A stretch of 64,000 nucleotides of DNA from Noviherbaspirillum autotrophicum (GCF_000818395.1 NZ_JWJG01000028.1:3614303-3678302), one strand, 5' to 3'. Counted from the first letter of the stretch, positions 27,645-39,356 are shown. Translations and numbers: made by a program. The notes: generated by a model not told the origin, from the letters alone.

Positions 27645-28897
27645 TGGCTGAAATTAAGAATTACACCCTCAACTTCGGTCCGCAGCACCCCGCTGCGCAC
27701 GGCGTTTTGCGTCTGGTGTTGGAGCTTGACGGCGAGGTGATCCAGCGTGCCGACCCGCATATCGGCTTGCTGCATCGCGCCACCGAGAAGCTTGCAGAAA
27801 CGAGGACCTTCCTGCAGTCCGTGCCTTACATGGATCGTCTCGACTACGTGTCGATGATGTGTAACGAGCATGGTTATGTGCTGGCGATCGAGAAGCTGCT
27901 CGGTATCGAGGTGCCACTGCGCGCGCAGTATATCCGTGTGATGTTTGACGAGATCACACGCATCCTGAACCACCTGCTGTGGATCGGTGCGCACGGTCTG
28001 GACGTCGGTGCGATGGCGGTGTTCCTGTACGCGTTCCGCGAGCGTGAAGACTTGATGGATATGTACGAGGCGGTGTCGGGCGCTCGCATGCACGCGGCTT
28101 ACTACCGTCCGGGTGGTGTCTATCGTGATCTGCCGGATTCCATGCCGCAGTACAAGGCATCTGTGATTCGCAATGAAAAGGCGATCCGCCAGTTGAACGA
28201 GAATCGTCAGGGTTCGCTGCTCGACTTCATTGAAGATTTCACCAACCGCTTCCCAGGCTACGTCGACGAATACGAGACGCTGCTGACCGACAACCGTATC
28301 TGGAAACAGCGCCTGGTTGGTGTTGGCGTCGTATCCCCCGAGCGCGCCAAGGCAATGGGCTTTACCGGCCCGATGCTGCGCGGTTCCGGTATTGAGTGGG
28401 ATTTGCGCAAGAAGCAGCCGTATGAAGTGTACGACCTACTCGACTTTGATATCCCGGTTGGCGTCAACGGCGATTGCTATGACCGCTACCTGTGCCGCGT
28501 CGAAGAGATGCGCCAGTCGAACCGCATCATCAAGCAGTGCGTCGAGTGGTTGCGCAATAACCCGGGTCCAGTCATTACCGACAATCACAAAGTCGCGCCG
28601 CCGTCGCGTGTCAACATGAAGTCCAACATGGAAGAGCTGATTCACCATTTCAAGCTCTTTTCTGAGGGCTTCCATGTGCCGGAAGGTGAGGCTTACGTTG
28701 GCATCGAACATCCGAAGGGCGAGTTTGGTATTTACCTGATTTCGGACGGTGCGAACAAGCCGTATCGCATGAAGATCCGCGCGCCTGGCTACGCGCATCT
28801 CCAGGGACTGGATGAAATGGCGAAGGGCCACATGATCGCTGACGCAGTAACGATCATTGGCACGCAAGACATTGTGTTTGGTGAGATTGACCGATAA
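27644..28897 (+). CDS. nuoD: NADH-quinone oxidoreductase subunit D
   Basis: A 417-residue 49-kDa-type subunit that, with NuoB, forms the quinone-binding cavity. It shows the conserved [20 protein letters not shown] start with the quinone-site His, the [14 protein letters not shown] helix and the C-terminal [12 protein letters not shown]. It descends from the large subunit of NiFe hydrogenases but lacks its metal cysteines, as expected. Confidence 0.98.
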   Translation: MAEIKNYTLNFGPQHPAAHGVLRLVLELDGEVIQRADPHIGLLHRATEKLAETRTFLQSVPYMDRLDYVSMMCNEHGYVLAIEKLLGIEVPLRAQYIRVMFDEITRILNHLLWIGAHGLDVGAMAVFLYAFREREDLMDMYEAVSGARMHAAYYRPGGVYRDLPDSMPQYKASVIRNEKAIRQLNENRQGSLLDFIEDFTNRFPGYVDEYETLLTDNRIWKQRLVGVGVVSPERAKAMGFTGPMLRGSGIEWDLRKKQPYEVYDLLDFDIPVGVNGDCYDRYLCRVEEMRQSNRIIKQCVEWLRNNPGPVITDNHKVAPPSRVNMKSNMEELIHHFKLFSEGFHVPEGEAYVGIEHPKGEFGIYLISDGANKPYRMKIRAPGYAHLQGLDEMAKGHMIADAVTIIGTQDIVFGEIDR

Positions 28898-28920
28898 CCC
28901 GCGCAGAGCATCGCGCACGA

Positions 28921-29412
28921 ATGGCTGACAATATGCTGTTAAGTCAAGAAGCGTACAAAAAAATCGATCGCGAAATCGCGAAATTCCCCGCCGATCAACG
29001 GCAGTCCGCAGTGATGGCCGCGCTTGCCATCGCGCAGGTCGAGAAGGGCTGGCTGTCGCCGGAGGTCATGCAGGATGTCGCTGATTACCTCGGCATGGCT
29101 GCAGTGGCGGTGCAAGAAGTCGCCACCTTCTACAACATGTTTAATACCAAGCCGGTTGGCAAGCACAAGATTTCCGTGTGCACCAACCTGCCGTGCGCGC
29201 TGTCCGGCGGCGAGCGGGCAGCTCATTACCTCAAGCACAAGCTCGGTGTCGACTACAAGGAAACCACTGCCGATGGTCAGTTTACGCTGATCGAAGGCGA
29301 GTGCATGGGTGCATGCGGCGATGCTCCGGTCATGCTGGTGAACAACAAGCGTATGTGCAGCCACATGTCGAATGAAAAGATCGATGCACTGGTGGAGGAA
29401 TTGAAGAAATGA
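28921..29412 (+). CDS. nuoE: NADH-quinone oxidoreductase subunit E
   Basis: A 163-residue 24-kDa-type subunit of the NADH-oxidising module. It binds the [2Fe-2S] cluster N1a with cysteines in [12 protein letters not shown] and [13 protein letters not shown]. It overlaps nuoF by 4 bp (ATGA). Confidence 0.97.
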   Translation: MADNMLLSQEAYKKIDREIAKFPADQRQSAVMAALAIAQVEKGWLSPEVMQDVADYLGMAAVAVQEVATFYNMFNTKPVGKHKISVCTNLPCALSGGERAAHYLKHKLGVDYKETTADGQFTLIEGECMGACGDAPVMLVNNKRMCSHMSNEKIDALVEELKK

Positions 29413-30704
29413 CCTCCCTGCACACACGCCATATCAATCCGCTGATTCTGGCAGGGCTCGACGGCAACAACTGGCATTTGGCCGACTACGTCAAGCGTGG
29501 TGGCTATGAAGCGCTGAAGCGCATTCTGACCGAAAAAATCACGCCGGAGCAGGTAATCGCCGAACTGAAAGCTTCGTCGTTGCGTGGCCGCGGTGGTGCA
29601 GGCTTTCCGACCGGGCTGAAGTGGAGCTTCATGCCGCGCCAGTTCCCAGGGCAGAAATACCTCGTCTGCAATACCGATGAAGGCGAGCCGGGCACATTCA
29701 AGGATCGCGACATCATCCGCTACAACCCGCATGCGCTGATCGAAGGCATGGCCATCGGTGCGTACGCGATGGGCATTACGCAGGGTTACAACTACATCCA
29801 CGGCGAAATCTGGGCGGAGTACGAACGCTTCGAGCAGGCGCTGGAAGAAGCTCGTGCCGCTGGTTTTCTCGGCAATAACATCATGGGCAGCGAATTCAGC
29901 TTCCAGTTGCATGCGTTCCATGGATATGGCGCGTACATCTGCGGCGAAGAAACTGCGTTGCTCGAATCGTTGGAAGGCAAGAAGGGTCAGCCGCGCTTCA
30001 AGCCGCCGTTCCCGGCGAGCTTTGGCCTGTATGGCAAGCCGACCACGATTAACAACACTGAAACGTTCGCAGCCGTGCCGTTCATTATGCACATGGGCGG
30101 TGAAGCGTATGCCGCGCTCGGCAAGCCGAACAATGGCGGGACCAAGATTTTCTCGATGTCGGGCGACGTCGCTCGTCCAGGTAATTACGAGGTTCCGCTT
30201 GGTACACCGTTTGCGAAGCTCTTGGAGCTCGCTGGTGGTATGCGAGACGGCAAGAAGATCAAGGCTGTCATTCCGGGCGGCTCGTCGATGCCGGTACTGA
30301 CGGGCGAAGTGATGATGAATACCGACATGGACTACGACTCGATCGCGAAAGCCGGTTCGATGCTGGGTTCCGGGGCTGTGATCGTGATGGATGAGACGCG
30401 CTGCATGGTCAAGTCGCTGTTGCGTCTGTCGTACTTCTACTTCGAGGAGTCCTGCGGGCAGTGCACACCATGTCGTGAAGGTACCGGTTGGTTGTACCGC
30501 ATGGTGCACCGGATCGAGCACGGGCAAGGGCGCGCGGATGATCTCGATATGTTGAACTCGATCGCCGACAACATCCAGGGACGCACTATTTGCGCGCTCG
30601 GTGATGCGGCCGCGATGCCGGTACGCGCATTCATTAAGAATTTCCGCGAAGAGTTTGAGTACCACATCGAGCACAAGCGCTGCATCGTACCTGCATACGT
30701 TTAA
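29409..30704 (+). CDS. nuoF: NADH-quinone oxidoreductase subunit F
   Basis: A 431-residue 51-kDa-type subunit that oxidises NADH. NADH/FMN site: [14 protein letters not shown] (about 58-71) and [15 protein letters not shown]. The [4Fe-4S] cluster N3 is held by [15 protein letters not shown] and a later Cys in [12 protein letters not shown]. It is followed by an 86-bp gap with two hairpins before nuoG. Confidence 0.98.
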   Translation: MTSLHTRHINPLILAGLDGNNWHLADYVKRGGYEALKRILTEKITPEQVIAELKASSLRGRGGAGFPTGLKWSFMPRQFPGQKYLVCNTDEGEPGTFKDRDIIRYNPHALIEGMAIGAYAMGITQGYNYIHGEIWAEYERFEQALEEARAAGFLGNNIMGSEFSFQLHAFHGYGAYICGEETALLESLEGKKGQPRFKPPFPASFGLYGKPTTINNTETFAAVPFIMHMGGEAYAALGKPNNGGTKIFSMSGDVARPGNYEVPLGTPFAKLLELAGGMRDGKKIKAVIPGGSSMPVLTGEVMMNTDMDYDSIAKAGSMLGSGAVIVMDETRCMVKSLLRLSYFYFEESCGQCTPCREGTGWLYRMVHRIEHGQGRADDLDMLNSIADNIQGRTICALGDAAAMPVRAFIKNFREEFEYHIEHKRCIVPAYV

Positions 30705-30711
30705 CCGGCAT

Positions 30712-30764
30712 CGGTGCGCTGCACGCACCGAAAGCCAGAGTCACTTGGCGCGTTTGTCGCGCCA
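30712..30764 (+). other. Two tandem hairpins in the nuoF-nuoG gap
   Basis: CGGTGCG/CGCACCG (30712-30718, 30724-30730) and TGGCGCG/CGCGCCA (30746-30752, 30758-30764) are perfect 7-bp stems with five-base loops. No T-tract follows, so they are not classical terminators; they may affect mRNA processing or stability. Confidence 0.6.
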
Positions 30765-30790
30765 TACAAATACTGAGGCAAAACTGAGCC

Positions 30791-33127
30791 ATGGTTGAAA
30801 TCGAAATTGACGGCAAAAAGGTCGAGGTGCAAGAAGGCAGCATGGTGATGGACGCTGCCAACAAGCTGGGCACCTACATTCCGCATTTTTGCTATCACAA
30901 AAAACTGTCCATTGCGGCCAATTGCCGCATGTGTCTGGTCGAAGTCGAAAAGGCCCCGAAGCCTCTTCCCGCATGCGCTACACCGGTAACCAACGGCATG
31001 ATCGTGCGCACTGGTAGCGACAAGGCTGTCAAGGCGCAGAAGAGCGTGATGGAGTTTTTGCTGATTAACCATCCGCTGGACTGCCCGATTTGCGATCAGG
31101 CCGGCGAGTGCCAGTTGCAGGATTTGGCAGTGGGCTACGGGCCATCGGCTTCGCGCTATGAAGAAGAGAAGCGCGTGGTCGTACCGAAAGATGTCGGCCC
31201 GCTGATCTCGACCCGCGAAATGACCCGTTGCATTCACTGCACACGTTGCGTGCGCTTCGGTCAGGAGATCGCCGGCGTGATGGAACTCGGCATGCTGAAC
31301 CGCGGCGAACATTCCGAAATCACTACCTTCGTTAACAAAACGGTCGACTCCGAATTGTCGGGCAACATGATCGATCTGTGCCCGGTCGGTGCGCTCACTT
31401 CCAAGCCGTTCCGTTACACTGCCCGTACCTGGGAACTGTCGCGCCGCCGTTCGGTAAGCCCGCATGACGGCCTTGGTGCTAACCTGATCGTTCAAGTCAA
31501 GAGCGGCAAGGTCATGCGCGTGCTGCCGCTGGAAAATGAAGCGGTGAACGAATGCTGGCTGTCGGATAAGGACCGTTTCGCTTACGAAGGCCTGAACAGT
31601 GAAGATCGCCTGACTGTGCCGATGATCAAGCAGGACGGTAAGTGGCTGGAAACGGGCTGGCAAACGGCGCTGGAATACGTTGCGCACGGACTGAAGAATA
31701 TTCGCCATGAGCACGGCGCCGACGCAATCGCCGCGCTGGCAGCACCTTACTCGACGCTGGAAGAGCTATCGCTGTTGCAGAAAATGGTGCGCGGGCTGGG
31801 CTCGGACAATGTTGACTTCCGCCTGCGCCAATCCGACTTTGCACTCGACGGGAAGATTACCCCGTGGCTTGGCATGTCGATCGAAGAATTCGGTCAACTC
31901 GACCGTGCATTCGTGATCGGTTCGTTCCTGCGCAAGGATCATCCGTTACTCACGGCACGCCTGCGTCATGCCACCAAGCGCGGGGCAAAGGTAAGCGTAT
32001 TGCACGCAACCGATGACGATCTGCTATTGCCGCTGGCTGCCAGAATGATCAAGGCTCCTTCTCAATGGCTGTCCGGGTTGAGCGAAGTCGTGGTTGCCGT
32101 TGCACAGTCAAAAGGAATTGCTGCACCGGCAGGGTATGAAGGAATCGAAGCGGGCGAGGTTGCAAAAGCCATCGCCGCAACGCTGCTGTCCGGCGAGCGC
32201 AAGGCAGTCATGCTGGGTAACGCCGCAGCACAGCATCCGCAAGCTTCCCAATTGCATGCGGCCGCACAGTGGATCGCGCAGAACACAGGCGCCACGCTCG
32301 GCTATCTGACCGAAGCGGCCAATTCGGTTGGCGGCTATATCGCCAACGCGACTTCTGGTAAGGGCGCCAATGCTTTGCAGGTGTTCGCTCAACCGCGTAA
32401 GGCGTACGTTCTGCTGCATGCGGAACCGGAATATGACTGCTACGACCCGCAGGCTGTACGCGCCGGGTTAAACCATGCCGACATGGTGGTGGCACTGTCG
32501 CCATACAAGCATGCTGCTGAGTACGCGGACGTGATGCTGCCGGTCGCGCCGTTCTCGGAAACTGCTGGCACCTTCATCAACTGCGAAGGCCGTGCTCAGG
32601 GTTTCAACGGCACCGTCAAGCCTTTGGGTGAGACACGTCCGGCATGGAAGGTGTTGCGCGTCCTGGGCAATCTGCTGGAACTGGATGGATTCGATTACGA
32701 GACATCGGAAGAGATTCGCGCCGAGCTCTTGGGAACCAAGAATGCCGAGGATGCTGATCTGTCTTCGCGCCTGAACAACATCGCAGCCATCCAGCCACAG
32801 GCAGCCAAACCGGCCGCTGAAGCTGCTGTCGAGCGAGTGGCCGACGTGCCCATTTACTTTACCGATGCAATCGTGCGACGTGCGCCGTCGCTCCAGTTGA
32901 CTCACGACGCACAGGCACCCAAGGCGACTCTGTCGGCCGTGCTGGCGCAAAAGCTCGGCGTGGCGAACGGCGCGCAAGTCAAGGTGACGCAGGGGCAGGG
33001 AAGCGCGGTTCTGACTGCAGCGATCGACGCCAAGCTGCCGGAAAACGTCGTGCGGGTGTCGGCTGCACACGCATCAACAGTCGGCTTGGGCGCCATGTTC
33101 GGTGCCATTAGTGTGGAGAAGGCGTAA
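30791..33127 (+). CDS. nuoG: NADH-quinone oxidoreductase subunit G
   Basis: A 778-residue 75-kDa-type subunit. The N-terminal ferredoxin domain binds [2Fe-2S] N1b ([20 protein letters not shown]). Next come the His/Cys-ligated [4Fe-4S] N5 element ([18 protein letters not shown]) and the N4 ligands ([15 protein letters not shown], then [12 protein letters not shown]). A molybdopterin-oxidoreductase-like domain without cofactor occupies residues from about 215 on. The C-terminal part is shorter than E. coli NuoG. Overlaps nuoH by one base. Confidence 0.97.
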   Translation: MVEIEIDGKKVEVQEGSMVMDAANKLGTYIPHFCYHKKLSIAANCRMCLVEVEKAPKPLPACATPVTNGMIVRTGSDKAVKAQKSVMEFLLINHPLDCPICDQAGECQLQDLAVGYGPSASRYEEEKRVVVPKDVGPLISTREMTRCIHCTRCVRFGQEIAGVMELGMLNRGEHSEITTFVNKTVDSELSGNMIDLCPVGALTSKPFRYTARTWELSRRRSVSPHDGLGANLIVQVKSGKVMRVLPLENEAVNECWLSDKDRFAYEGLNSEDRLTVPMIKQDGKWLETGWQTALEYVAHGLKNIRHEHGADAIAALAAPYSTLEELSLLQKMVRGLGSDNVDFRLRQSDFALDGKITPWLGMSIEEFGQLDRAFVIGSFLRKDHPLLTARLRHATKRGAKVSVLHATDDDLLLPLAARMIKAPSQWLSGLSEVVVAVAQSKGIAAPAGYEGIEAGEVAKAIAATLLSGERKAVMLGNAAAQHPQASQLHAAAQWIAQNTGATLGYLTEAANSVGGYIANATSGKGANALQVFAQPRKAYVLLHAEPEYDCYDPQAVRAGLNHADMVVALSPYKHAAEYADVMLPVAPFSETAGTFINCEGRAQGFNGTVKPLGETRPAWKVLRVLGNLLELDGFDYETSEEIRAELLGTKNAEDADLSSRLNNIAAIQPQAAKPAAEAAVERVADVPIYFTDAIVRRAPSLQLTHDAQAPKATLSAVLAQKLGVANGAQVKVTQGQGSAVLTAAIDAKLPENVVRVSAAHASTVGLGAMFGAISVEKA

Positions 33128-34194
33128 TGGATCAGATGTTCACGACCATCAACGAGAGCGGGCTAAGCCTGTTCGGCGGCGCATGGCCGCTGATCTGGAC
33201 ACTGGCCAAGATCGTCGTCCTGGTGTTGCCGCTGATGGGCGCTGTGGCTTACCTGACGCTTTGGGAACGCAAGATGATCGGCTGGATGCACATTCGCCTC
33301 GGCCCGAATCGTGTCGGTCCCGCCGGTTTGCTGCAACCGATTGCCGATGCGTTGAAGCTGCTGCTCAAGGAAATCGTTGTGCCCGCACGCGCCAACAAGG
33401 CATTGTTCGTGATCGCACCGGTCATGACCATTGGCCCGGCGCTTGCAGCCTGGGCCGTGATCCCCTTCGGGCCGGAAACGGTTATCGCCAACATCAACGC
33501 CGGCCTGCTGTTCGTGATGGCAATCGCGTCGATGGAAGTCTACGGTGTGATCATCGCGGGCTGGGCATCCAATTCGAAGTATGCGTTTCTGGGCGCGATG
33601 CGTGCTTCGGCGCAGATGGTGTCCTATGAGATCGCGATGGGTTTTGCACTGGTGATCGTGCTGATGGTTTCCGGAAGCCTGAACTTCATCGACATTGTCG
33701 GGGCGCAGAACAAGGGTTTTTTTGCAGATAAGGGACTGACATTCCTTTCATGGAACTGGCTGCCGCTGCTGCCGATTTTCGTGATCTATGTCGTGTCTGG
33801 CATCGCTGAAACCAACCGCCATCCGTTCGACGTGGTCGAAGGCGAATCCGAGATCGTGGCCGGCCACATGGTGGAATATTCCGGCATGTCGTTCGCGATG
33901 TTCTTCTTGGCCGAATACGCCAACATGATCCTGATCTCTGCATTGGCATCGCTGATGTTCCTGGGCGGCTGGGCATCCCCGGTTTCGTTCCTGAACTGGA
34001 TTCCGGGGTGGATCTGGCTAGGTATGAAGACCTTCTTTGTGGTGTCGCTGTTCATCTGGGCGCGCGCATCATTCCCTCGCTACCGCTATGACCAGATCAT
34101 GCGCCTAGGCTGGAAGGTATTCATCCCACTGACGCTCGCCTATCTTGTGATCGTCGCCGCATGGATGCAGACGCCCTGGAATATTTGGAAGTAA
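33127..34194 (+). CDS. nuoH: NADH-quinone oxidoreductase subunit H
   Basis: A 355-residue membrane subunit with about eight helices that links the quinone cavity to the proton-pumping arm. Signatures: [19 protein letters not shown] (about 43-61) and [20 protein letters not shown]. It starts in the TAATG overlap with nuoG. Confidence 0.98.
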   Translation: MDQMFTTINESGLSLFGGAWPLIWTLAKIVVLVLPLMGAVAYLTLWERKMIGWMHIRLGPNRVGPAGLLQPIADALKLLLKEIVVPARANKALFVIAPVMTIGPALAAWAVIPFGPETVIANINAGLLFVMAIASMEVYGVIIAGWASNSKYAFLGAMRASAQMVSYEIAMGFALVIVLMVSGSLNFIDIVGAQNKGFFADKGLTFLSWNWLPLLPIFVIYVVSGIAETNRHPFDVVEGESEIVAGHMVEYSGMSFAMFFLAEYANMILISALASLMFLGGWASPVSFLNWIPGWIWLGMKTFFVVSLFIWARASFPRYRYDQIMRLGWKVFIPLTLAYLVIVAAWMQTPWNIWK

Positions 34195-34226
34195 ACAAAC
34201 TAGGCTGAACACAACGGAAGCCAAAA

Positions 34227-34715
34227 ATGGAAGCAATTAAGGATTTTTTCAGCAGCCTGATGCTGCGGGAACTGATCAAGGGCCTGGCCCTGACAGGACG
34301 TTACATGTTTGCCCGCAAGATCACAGTGCAATTCCCGGAAGAGAAAACGCCGCTATCGCCGCGCTTTCGTGGCTTGCATGCGCTGCGGCGCTATCCCAAC
34401 GGTGAAGAGCGCTGTATCGCCTGCAAATTGTGCGAAGCGGTTTGCCCAGCGATGGCGATCACTATTGAATCGGCCGAGCGCGAGGATGGTACACGTCGCA
34501 CCACGCGCTATGACATCGATTTAACCAAGTGCATTTTCTGTGGATTCTGCGAAGAGTCGTGTCCGGTGGACTCGATTGTCGAAACCAATATCTTCGAATA
34601 TCACGGCGAAAAGCGCGGCGATCTCTACTTCACGAAGGAGATGCTGCTCGCAGTCGGCGATCGCTACGAAAAGGATATCGCCGCCAATCGCGCAGCAGAT
34701 GCTGCTTATCGTTGA
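34227..34715 (+). CDS. nuoI: NADH-quinone oxidoreductase subunit I
   Basis: A 162-residue ferredoxin-like subunit holding [4Fe-4S] clusters N6a and N6b, through [16 protein letters not shown] and [16 protein letters not shown]. It passes electrons from NuoG to NuoB. Its position between nuoH and nuoJ is standard. Confidence 0.98.
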   Translation: MEAIKDFFSSLMLRELIKGLALTGRYMFARKITVQFPEEKTPLSPRFRGLHALRRYPNGEERCIACKLCEAVCPAMAITIESAEREDGTRRTTRYDIDLTKCIFCGFCEESCPVDSIVETNIFEYHGEKRGDLYFTKEMLLAVGDRYEKDIAANRAADAAYR

Positions 34716-34762
34716 TCGCATAGTTCGACTTGCTTGGTTCAGCTGACTTTTATTGGTCCATT

Positions 34763-35401
34763 ATGGAATTTCAAACTGTACTGTTTTACGCGTTTTCGGC
34801 GATTCTGGTTTTTGCCGCATCGCGTGTCATCACCGACCGCAATCCGGTGCATGCAGCCCTGTTTCTGGTGCTGTCTTTTTTCTCCGCGGCCGCCGTGTGG
34901 CTTTTGTTGAAAGCCGAGTTTCTGGCGATCGTCCTTGTGCTGGTATACGTCGGCGCGGTGATGGTGTTATTCCTGTTTGTCGTGATGATGCTCGATATCG
35001 ATATGACTAAGTTGCGGGCTGGATTCTGGAATTACTTCCCGCTCGCCGCCACGGTCGGCGTCGTCATCGTTCTGGAAATGTCGTCCGTCCTGTTGAATGG
35101 ATTCTGGTCATATGACGCGCAGGTTCCTGCCGCGGCAGCGAACATCGGCAATACCAAGGAACTCGGCAAACTGATCTATACGCAGTACATCTATGCGTTT
35201 GAAATTGCTGCTGTCGTGCTTCTGCTCGCGATTGTCGCCGCCGTTGCTCTCACGCTGCGTCGCCGCAAGGACACCAAATATTTCGATCCGGCCGCTGCAG
35301 TCAAGGTCAAGCGCAACGACCGCGTGCGTATTGTCAGCATGAAGTCGGAATCGGCACGGACGAACGGTAGCGCGCAGCCGGCTGCTGCGGAAAAACAATA
35401 A
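34763..35401 (+). CDS. nuoJ: NADH-quinone oxidoreductase subunit J
   Basis: A 212-residue membrane subunit with five helices; the third contains VYVGAVMVLFLFVVMML, including the pi-bulge region important for coupling. The C-terminal 45 residues are polar and basic, ending Ala/Gln-rich. The frame is open from 34730, but the ATG at 34763 (MEFQTVLFYAFSAI) matches homologues. Confidence 0.95.
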   Translation: MEFQTVLFYAFSAILVFAASRVITDRNPVHAALFLVLSFFSAAAVWLLLKAEFLAIVLVLVYVGAVMVLFLFVVMMLDIDMTKLRAGFWNYFPLAATVGVVIVLEMSSVLLNGFWSYDAQVPAAAANIGNTKELGKLIYTQYIYAFEIAAVVLLLAIVAAVALTLRRRKDTKYFDPAAAVKVKRNDRVRIVSMKSESARTNGSAQPAAAEKQ

Positions 35402-35413
35402 GGGGAAGTCACC

Positions 35414-35722
35414 GTGGCATTATCGCTCGCTCACTATCTGATTCTCGGCGCAATCCTGTTTGCGATCTCGATCGTCGGCATTTTCCTGAATCGCAAGAAC
35501 ATCATCGTGTTGCTGATGGCAATCGAGTTGATGCTCCTCGCGGTCAACATGAACTTCATCGCCTTCTCGCACTATCTCGGCGATGCGGCTGGGCAGATTT
35601 TCGTTTTCTTCATTCTTACCGTGGCTGCTGCTGAGTCTGCAATCGGCCTCGCCATTCTGGTGGTTCTGTTCCGTAATCTGGACACCATCAATGTCGAGGA
35701 TCTCGATAGTCTCAAAGGTTAA
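35414..35722 (+). CDS. nuoK: NADH-quinone oxidoreductase subunit K
   Basis: A 102-residue membrane subunit with three helices and the conserved proton-channel Glu residues in [12 protein letters not shown] and [15 protein letters not shown] start with AGGGGA nine bases upstream. Confidence 0.97.
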   Translation: MALSLAHYLILGAILFAISIVGIFLNRKNIIVLLMAIELMLLAVNMNFIAFSHYLGDAAGQIFVFFILTVAAAESAIGLAILVVLFRNLDTINVEDLDSLKG

Positions 35723-35748
35723 CCGCAACAATAACGATAAGGTCCATC

Positions 35749-37797
35749 ATGGCGGGGCAACTCAACCCTAACGTTTTACTGGCTGTGCCGCTGGCACCTC
35801 TGGCAGGATCCGCGATTGCGGGCCTGTTCGGCACCAAGTTTTTCGGTAACAAGATCGGCCGTACGGCGTCGCATACGGCGACTATCCTCGGCGTGCTGAT
35901 CGCGTTCGTCATTTCCTTCCAGACGCTGCTCGCAGTGCTCGACGGCGCAACCTATACCGGCACCATCTATAACTGGATGACCGTGATGAGACTGAAGCTT
36001 GAAGTAGGCTTCCAGATCGACAGCCTCACGGCAATGATGATGTGCGTGGTGACCTTCGTGTCGCTGATGGTGCATATTTATACGATCGGCTACATGGCCG
36101 AAGACGAGGGTTACAACCGCTTCTTTTCGTATATCTCGCTGTTCACCTTCTCGATGCTCATGCTCGTCATGAGCAATAACTTCCTGCAGTTGTTCTTCGG
36201 CTGGGAAGCGGTAGGTCTGGTGTCTTATCTACTGATTGGCTTCTGGTACACCCGTCCGTCCGCAATTTTCGCCAACATGAAGGCATTCCTGGTAAACCGT
36301 GTCGGCGACTTCGGTTTCATACTGGGTATCGGTCTTCTGCTGGCGTACGCCGGTTCCCTGAACTATGGCGAGGTGTTTGCAAAGAAGGAAGAACTGGCAA
36401 CGCTGATGCTGCCGGGTAGCGACTGGCGCCTGATTACCGTTGCCTGCATCTGCCTGTTCATTGGCGCGATGGGCAAATCGGCACAATTCCCGCTGCACGT
36501 ATGGCTGCCGGACTCGATGGAAGGCCCGACGCCAATTTCCGCGCTGATTCACGCCGCGACGATGGTAACCGCCGGTATCTTCATGGTGGCACGCATGTCG
36601 CCGCTGTTCGAGCTGTCCGACACTGCTCTGTCGTTCGTGCTGGTGATTGGCTCGATCACGGCATTGTTCATGGGCTTCTTGGGCATTATTCAGAACGATA
36701 TCAAGCGCGTCGTCGCATATTCGACGCTGTCCCAGCTCGGCTACATGACTGTTGCGTTGGGCGCGTCTGCCTATTCGGTTGCGGTATTCCACCTGATGAC
36801 GCATGCATTTTTCAAGGCACTGCTGTTCCTCGGTGCCGGCGCGGTCATCATCGGCATGCACCATGATCAAGACATTCGTAATATGGGTGGCCTGCGCAAG
36901 TACATGCCGATTACCTGGATTACCTCGTTGCTCGGGTCGCTAGCCCTGATCGGCACACCGTTCTTCGCCGGTTTCTACTCGAAGGACAGCATTATTGAAG
37001 CCGTGCAAAACACTCATATCGCGGGTGCAGGCTTTGCGAGTTTCGCTGTGCTGGCCGGCGTGTTCGTGACTGCGTTTTACTCGTTCCGCATGTATTTCCT
37101 GGTTTTCCACGGCGAAGAGCGTTTTGGCAAGCCGCATCCGGGTGAACATCAGAATCATAGCCACGATGAGCACAGCGACGAACATCACCATGGCTTGGGC
37201 CCTGGCGAAAAGCCGCACGAGGCACCGCTGGTGGTCACTGTGCCGCTGATGCTGCTGGCTATTCCATCGGTGGTGATCGGTTTTATCGCTATCGGGCCGA
37301 TGCTGTTTGGTGATTTCTTCAAGGGCGTAATTTTTGTCAATGAGTCACATCAGGCAATGGAAGAACTCGCGCACGAATTCCATGGCGCCTGGGCGATGGC
37401 CATGCATGGCTTTACGTCACTGCCGTTTGCATTGATGCTGGCGGGCGTGGCATCGGCCTATTACTGCTATATGGTCAACCCGAAGGTTCCCGCCTGGTTC
37501 TACAGCAAGTTCCATCGGACCTACACGCTGCTTGACAATAAGTACTACATGGACAAGATCAATGAGGTCGTGTTCGCACGTGGTACGCGCGTCTTGGGCG
37601 GGGGCTTGTGGAACGTGGGTGACCGCACCTTGATCGACGGCCTGATCGTTAATGGCAGCGCCAAGGTGGTGGGGTGGTTCGCGTCGGTGATTCGCTACTT
37701 CCAGTCGGGTTACATCTACCACTATGCTTTTGTAATGATTCTCGGCGTACTGTGTTTCCTGATTTATTTCATGCCGTTCCCATCATTTGCCAAATAA
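35749..37797 (+). CDS. nuoL: NADH-quinone oxidoreductase subunit L
   Basis: A 682-residue antiporter-like proton-pumping subunit with about 16 helices. Pump elements: FFGWEAVGLVSYLLIGFWY (helix 5 Glu), GKSAQFPLHVWLPDSMEGP (helix 7 Lys and the Mrp-like signature) and HAFFKALLFLGAGAV (helix 8). A polar loop at about 465-490 is very rich in His, Asp and Glu. The C-terminal segment from about 580 forms the lateral helix. Confidence 0.98.
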   Translation: MAGQLNPNVLLAVPLAPLAGSAIAGLFGTKFFGNKIGRTASHTATILGVLIAFVISFQTLLAVLDGATYTGTIYNWMTVMRLKLEVGFQIDSLTAMMMCVVTFVSLMVHIYTIGYMAEDEGYNRFFSYISLFTFSMLMLVMSNNFLQLFFGWEAVGLVSYLLIGFWYTRPSAIFANMKAFLVNRVGDFGFILGIGLLLAYAGSLNYGEVFAKKEELATLMLPGSDWRLITVACICLFIGAMGKSAQFPLHVWLPDSMEGPTPISALIHAATMVTAGIFMVARMSPLFELSDTALSFVLVIGSITALFMGFLGIIQNDIKRVVAYSTLSQLGYMTVALGASAYSVAVFHLMTHAFFKALLFLGAGAVIIGMHHDQDIRNMGGLRKYMPITWITSLLGSLALIGTPFFAGFYSKDSIIEAVQNTHIAGAGFASFAVLAGVFVTAFYSFRMYFLVFHGEERFGKPHPGEHQNHSHDEHSDEHHHGLGPGEKPHEAPLVVTVPLMLLAIPSVVIGFIAIGPMLFGDFFKGVIFVNESHQAMEELAHEFHGAWAMAMHGFTSLPFALMLAGVASAYYCYMVNPKVPAWFYSKFHRTYTLLDNKYYMDKINEVVFARGTRVLGGGLWNVGDRTLIDGLIVNGSAKVVGWFASVIRYFQSGYIYHYAFVMILGVLCFLIYFMPFPSFAK

Positions 37798-37824
37798 GTT
37801 GGCGAGGTAGAGCAAACAACAATC

Positions 37825-39315
37825 ATGATGCAGTCAACTTTTCCTCTTCTGAGCCTGGCGATCTGGTGTCCGATCGCATTTGGTCTGTTCGTTCTGGCAT
37901 TTGGACGGGATGACAATCCCGGTCTCGTGCGTGGTGTCTCGCTGTTAGGGTCCATCGTCAGCTTTCTGGTAACGCTGCCACTGATCCAGAATTTCGACAA
38001 GGCGGCGCACGGCGTGCAGTTCGTCGAGAAGGCCGCATGGATTGATCGCTTCAATGTCAATTACTTCCTTGGCATTGACGGCATTTCGGTCTGGTTCGTA
38101 CTACTGACAGCTTTCATTACCGTGATCGTGGTTATAGCGGGCTGGGAGGTGATCGAGAAGCGCGTTGCACAATATATGGGCGCTTTCCTGATTTTGTCGG
38201 GGCTGATGATTGGCGTGTTCTGCGCGCTGGATGGCCTGTTGTTTTATGTGTTCTTCGAAGCGACGCTGATCCCGATGTTCATCATCATCGGCGTGTGGGG
38301 CGGACCAAATCGTGTGTACGCGGCGATCAAGTTCTTCCTGTACACCTTGCTTGGCTCGTTGCTGACTTTGGTCGCCGTCCTTTTCCTTTATTTCAAGTCG
38401 GGCGGCAGCTTCGACGTGCTGGTATGGCACAAGTTGCCGCTGCCGCTGAACACGCAGATTCTGATCTTCCTTGCCTTCATGATGGCTTTTGCCGTGAAAG
38501 TGCCAATGTGGCCGGTGCACACCTGGCTGCCGGACGCGCACGTGGAAGCACCTACCGGTGGTTCCGTGGTGCTGGCTGCGATCATGCTGAAGCTGGGGGC
38601 TTACGGTTTCCTGCGTTTCTCGCTGCCGATCGCGCCCGACGCAAGTCATTCGCTCGCGGGCTTCGTCATCGCGCTGTCACTGATTGCCGTGATCTATATC
38701 GGCCTGGTGGCGCTGGTGCAGTCAGACATGAAGAAGCTGGTTGCGTATTCCTCTATCGCACATATGGGCTTCGTCACGCTTGGCTTCTTCATGTTTAATG
38801 ATATGGCCGTGCAGGGCGGTATCGTGCAGATGATTTCGCACGGATTTGTGTCCGGCGCCATGTTCCTCTGCATCGGCGTGCTGTACGACCGCATGCATTC
38901 GCGCCAGATCGCCGATTACGGTGGCGTGATCAATACCATGCCGCGTTTCGCCGCGTTGTTCGTGCTGTTCTCGCTGGCTAACTGCGGTCTTCCCGCAACC
39001 TCCGGTTTCATCGGCGAATTCATGGTGATTCTTGGCGCAGTGAAATACAACTTCTGGATCGGCTTGTTGGCAGCAACGGCGTTGATTTGGGGGGCAGCTT
39101 ATTCGCTGTGGCTGGTCAAGCGGGTCGTGTTTGGCGAAGTGGGCAACAAACACGTCGCCGAACTGAAGGACCTGAACATGCGTGAATTCTTTATGCTTGG
39201 CCTGCTCGCTGTCGCAGTGCTGGTGATGGGCTTGTACCCGGCGCCAGTCACCGACGTGATGCAAACCTCCGTTGCCGACCTGCTCCAGCATGTCGCTGTA
39301 TCGAAAGTGCACTGA
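37825..39315 (+). CDS. nuoM: NADH-quinone oxidoreductase subunit M
   Basis: A 496-residue antiporter-like pump subunit with about 14 helices: YVFFEATLIPMFIIIGVWGG carries the helix 5 Glu, and FAVKVPMWPVHTWLPDAHVE the helix 7 Lys. Two adjacent ATG codons start the frame; the first is given. Confidence 0.97.
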   Translation: MMQSTFPLLSLAIWCPIAFGLFVLAFGRDDNPGLVRGVSLLGSIVSFLVTLPLIQNFDKAAHGVQFVEKAAWIDRFNVNYFLGIDGISVWFVLLTAFITVIVVIAGWEVIEKRVAQYMGAFLILSGLMIGVFCALDGLLFYVFFEATLIPMFIIIGVWGGPNRVYAAIKFFLYTLLGSLLTLVAVLFLYFKSGGSFDVLVWHKLPLPLNTQILIFLAFMMAFAVKVPMWPVHTWLPDAHVEAPTGGSVVLAAIMLKLGAYGFLRFSLPIAPDASHSLAGFVIALSLIAVIYIGLVALVQSDMKKLVAYSSIAHMGFVTLGFFMFNDMAVQGGIVQMISHGFVSGAMFLCIGVLYDRMHSRQIADYGGVINTMPRFAALFVLFSLANCGLPATSGFIGEFMVILGAVKYNFWIGLLAATALIWGAAYSLWLVKRVVFGEVGNKHVAELKDLNMREFFMLGLLAVAVLVMGLYPAPVTDVMQTSVADLLQHVAVSKVH

Positions 39316-39356
39316 AGTAGTGAACGAATACGTGGAAGCAATTTAGCGACGACAAC

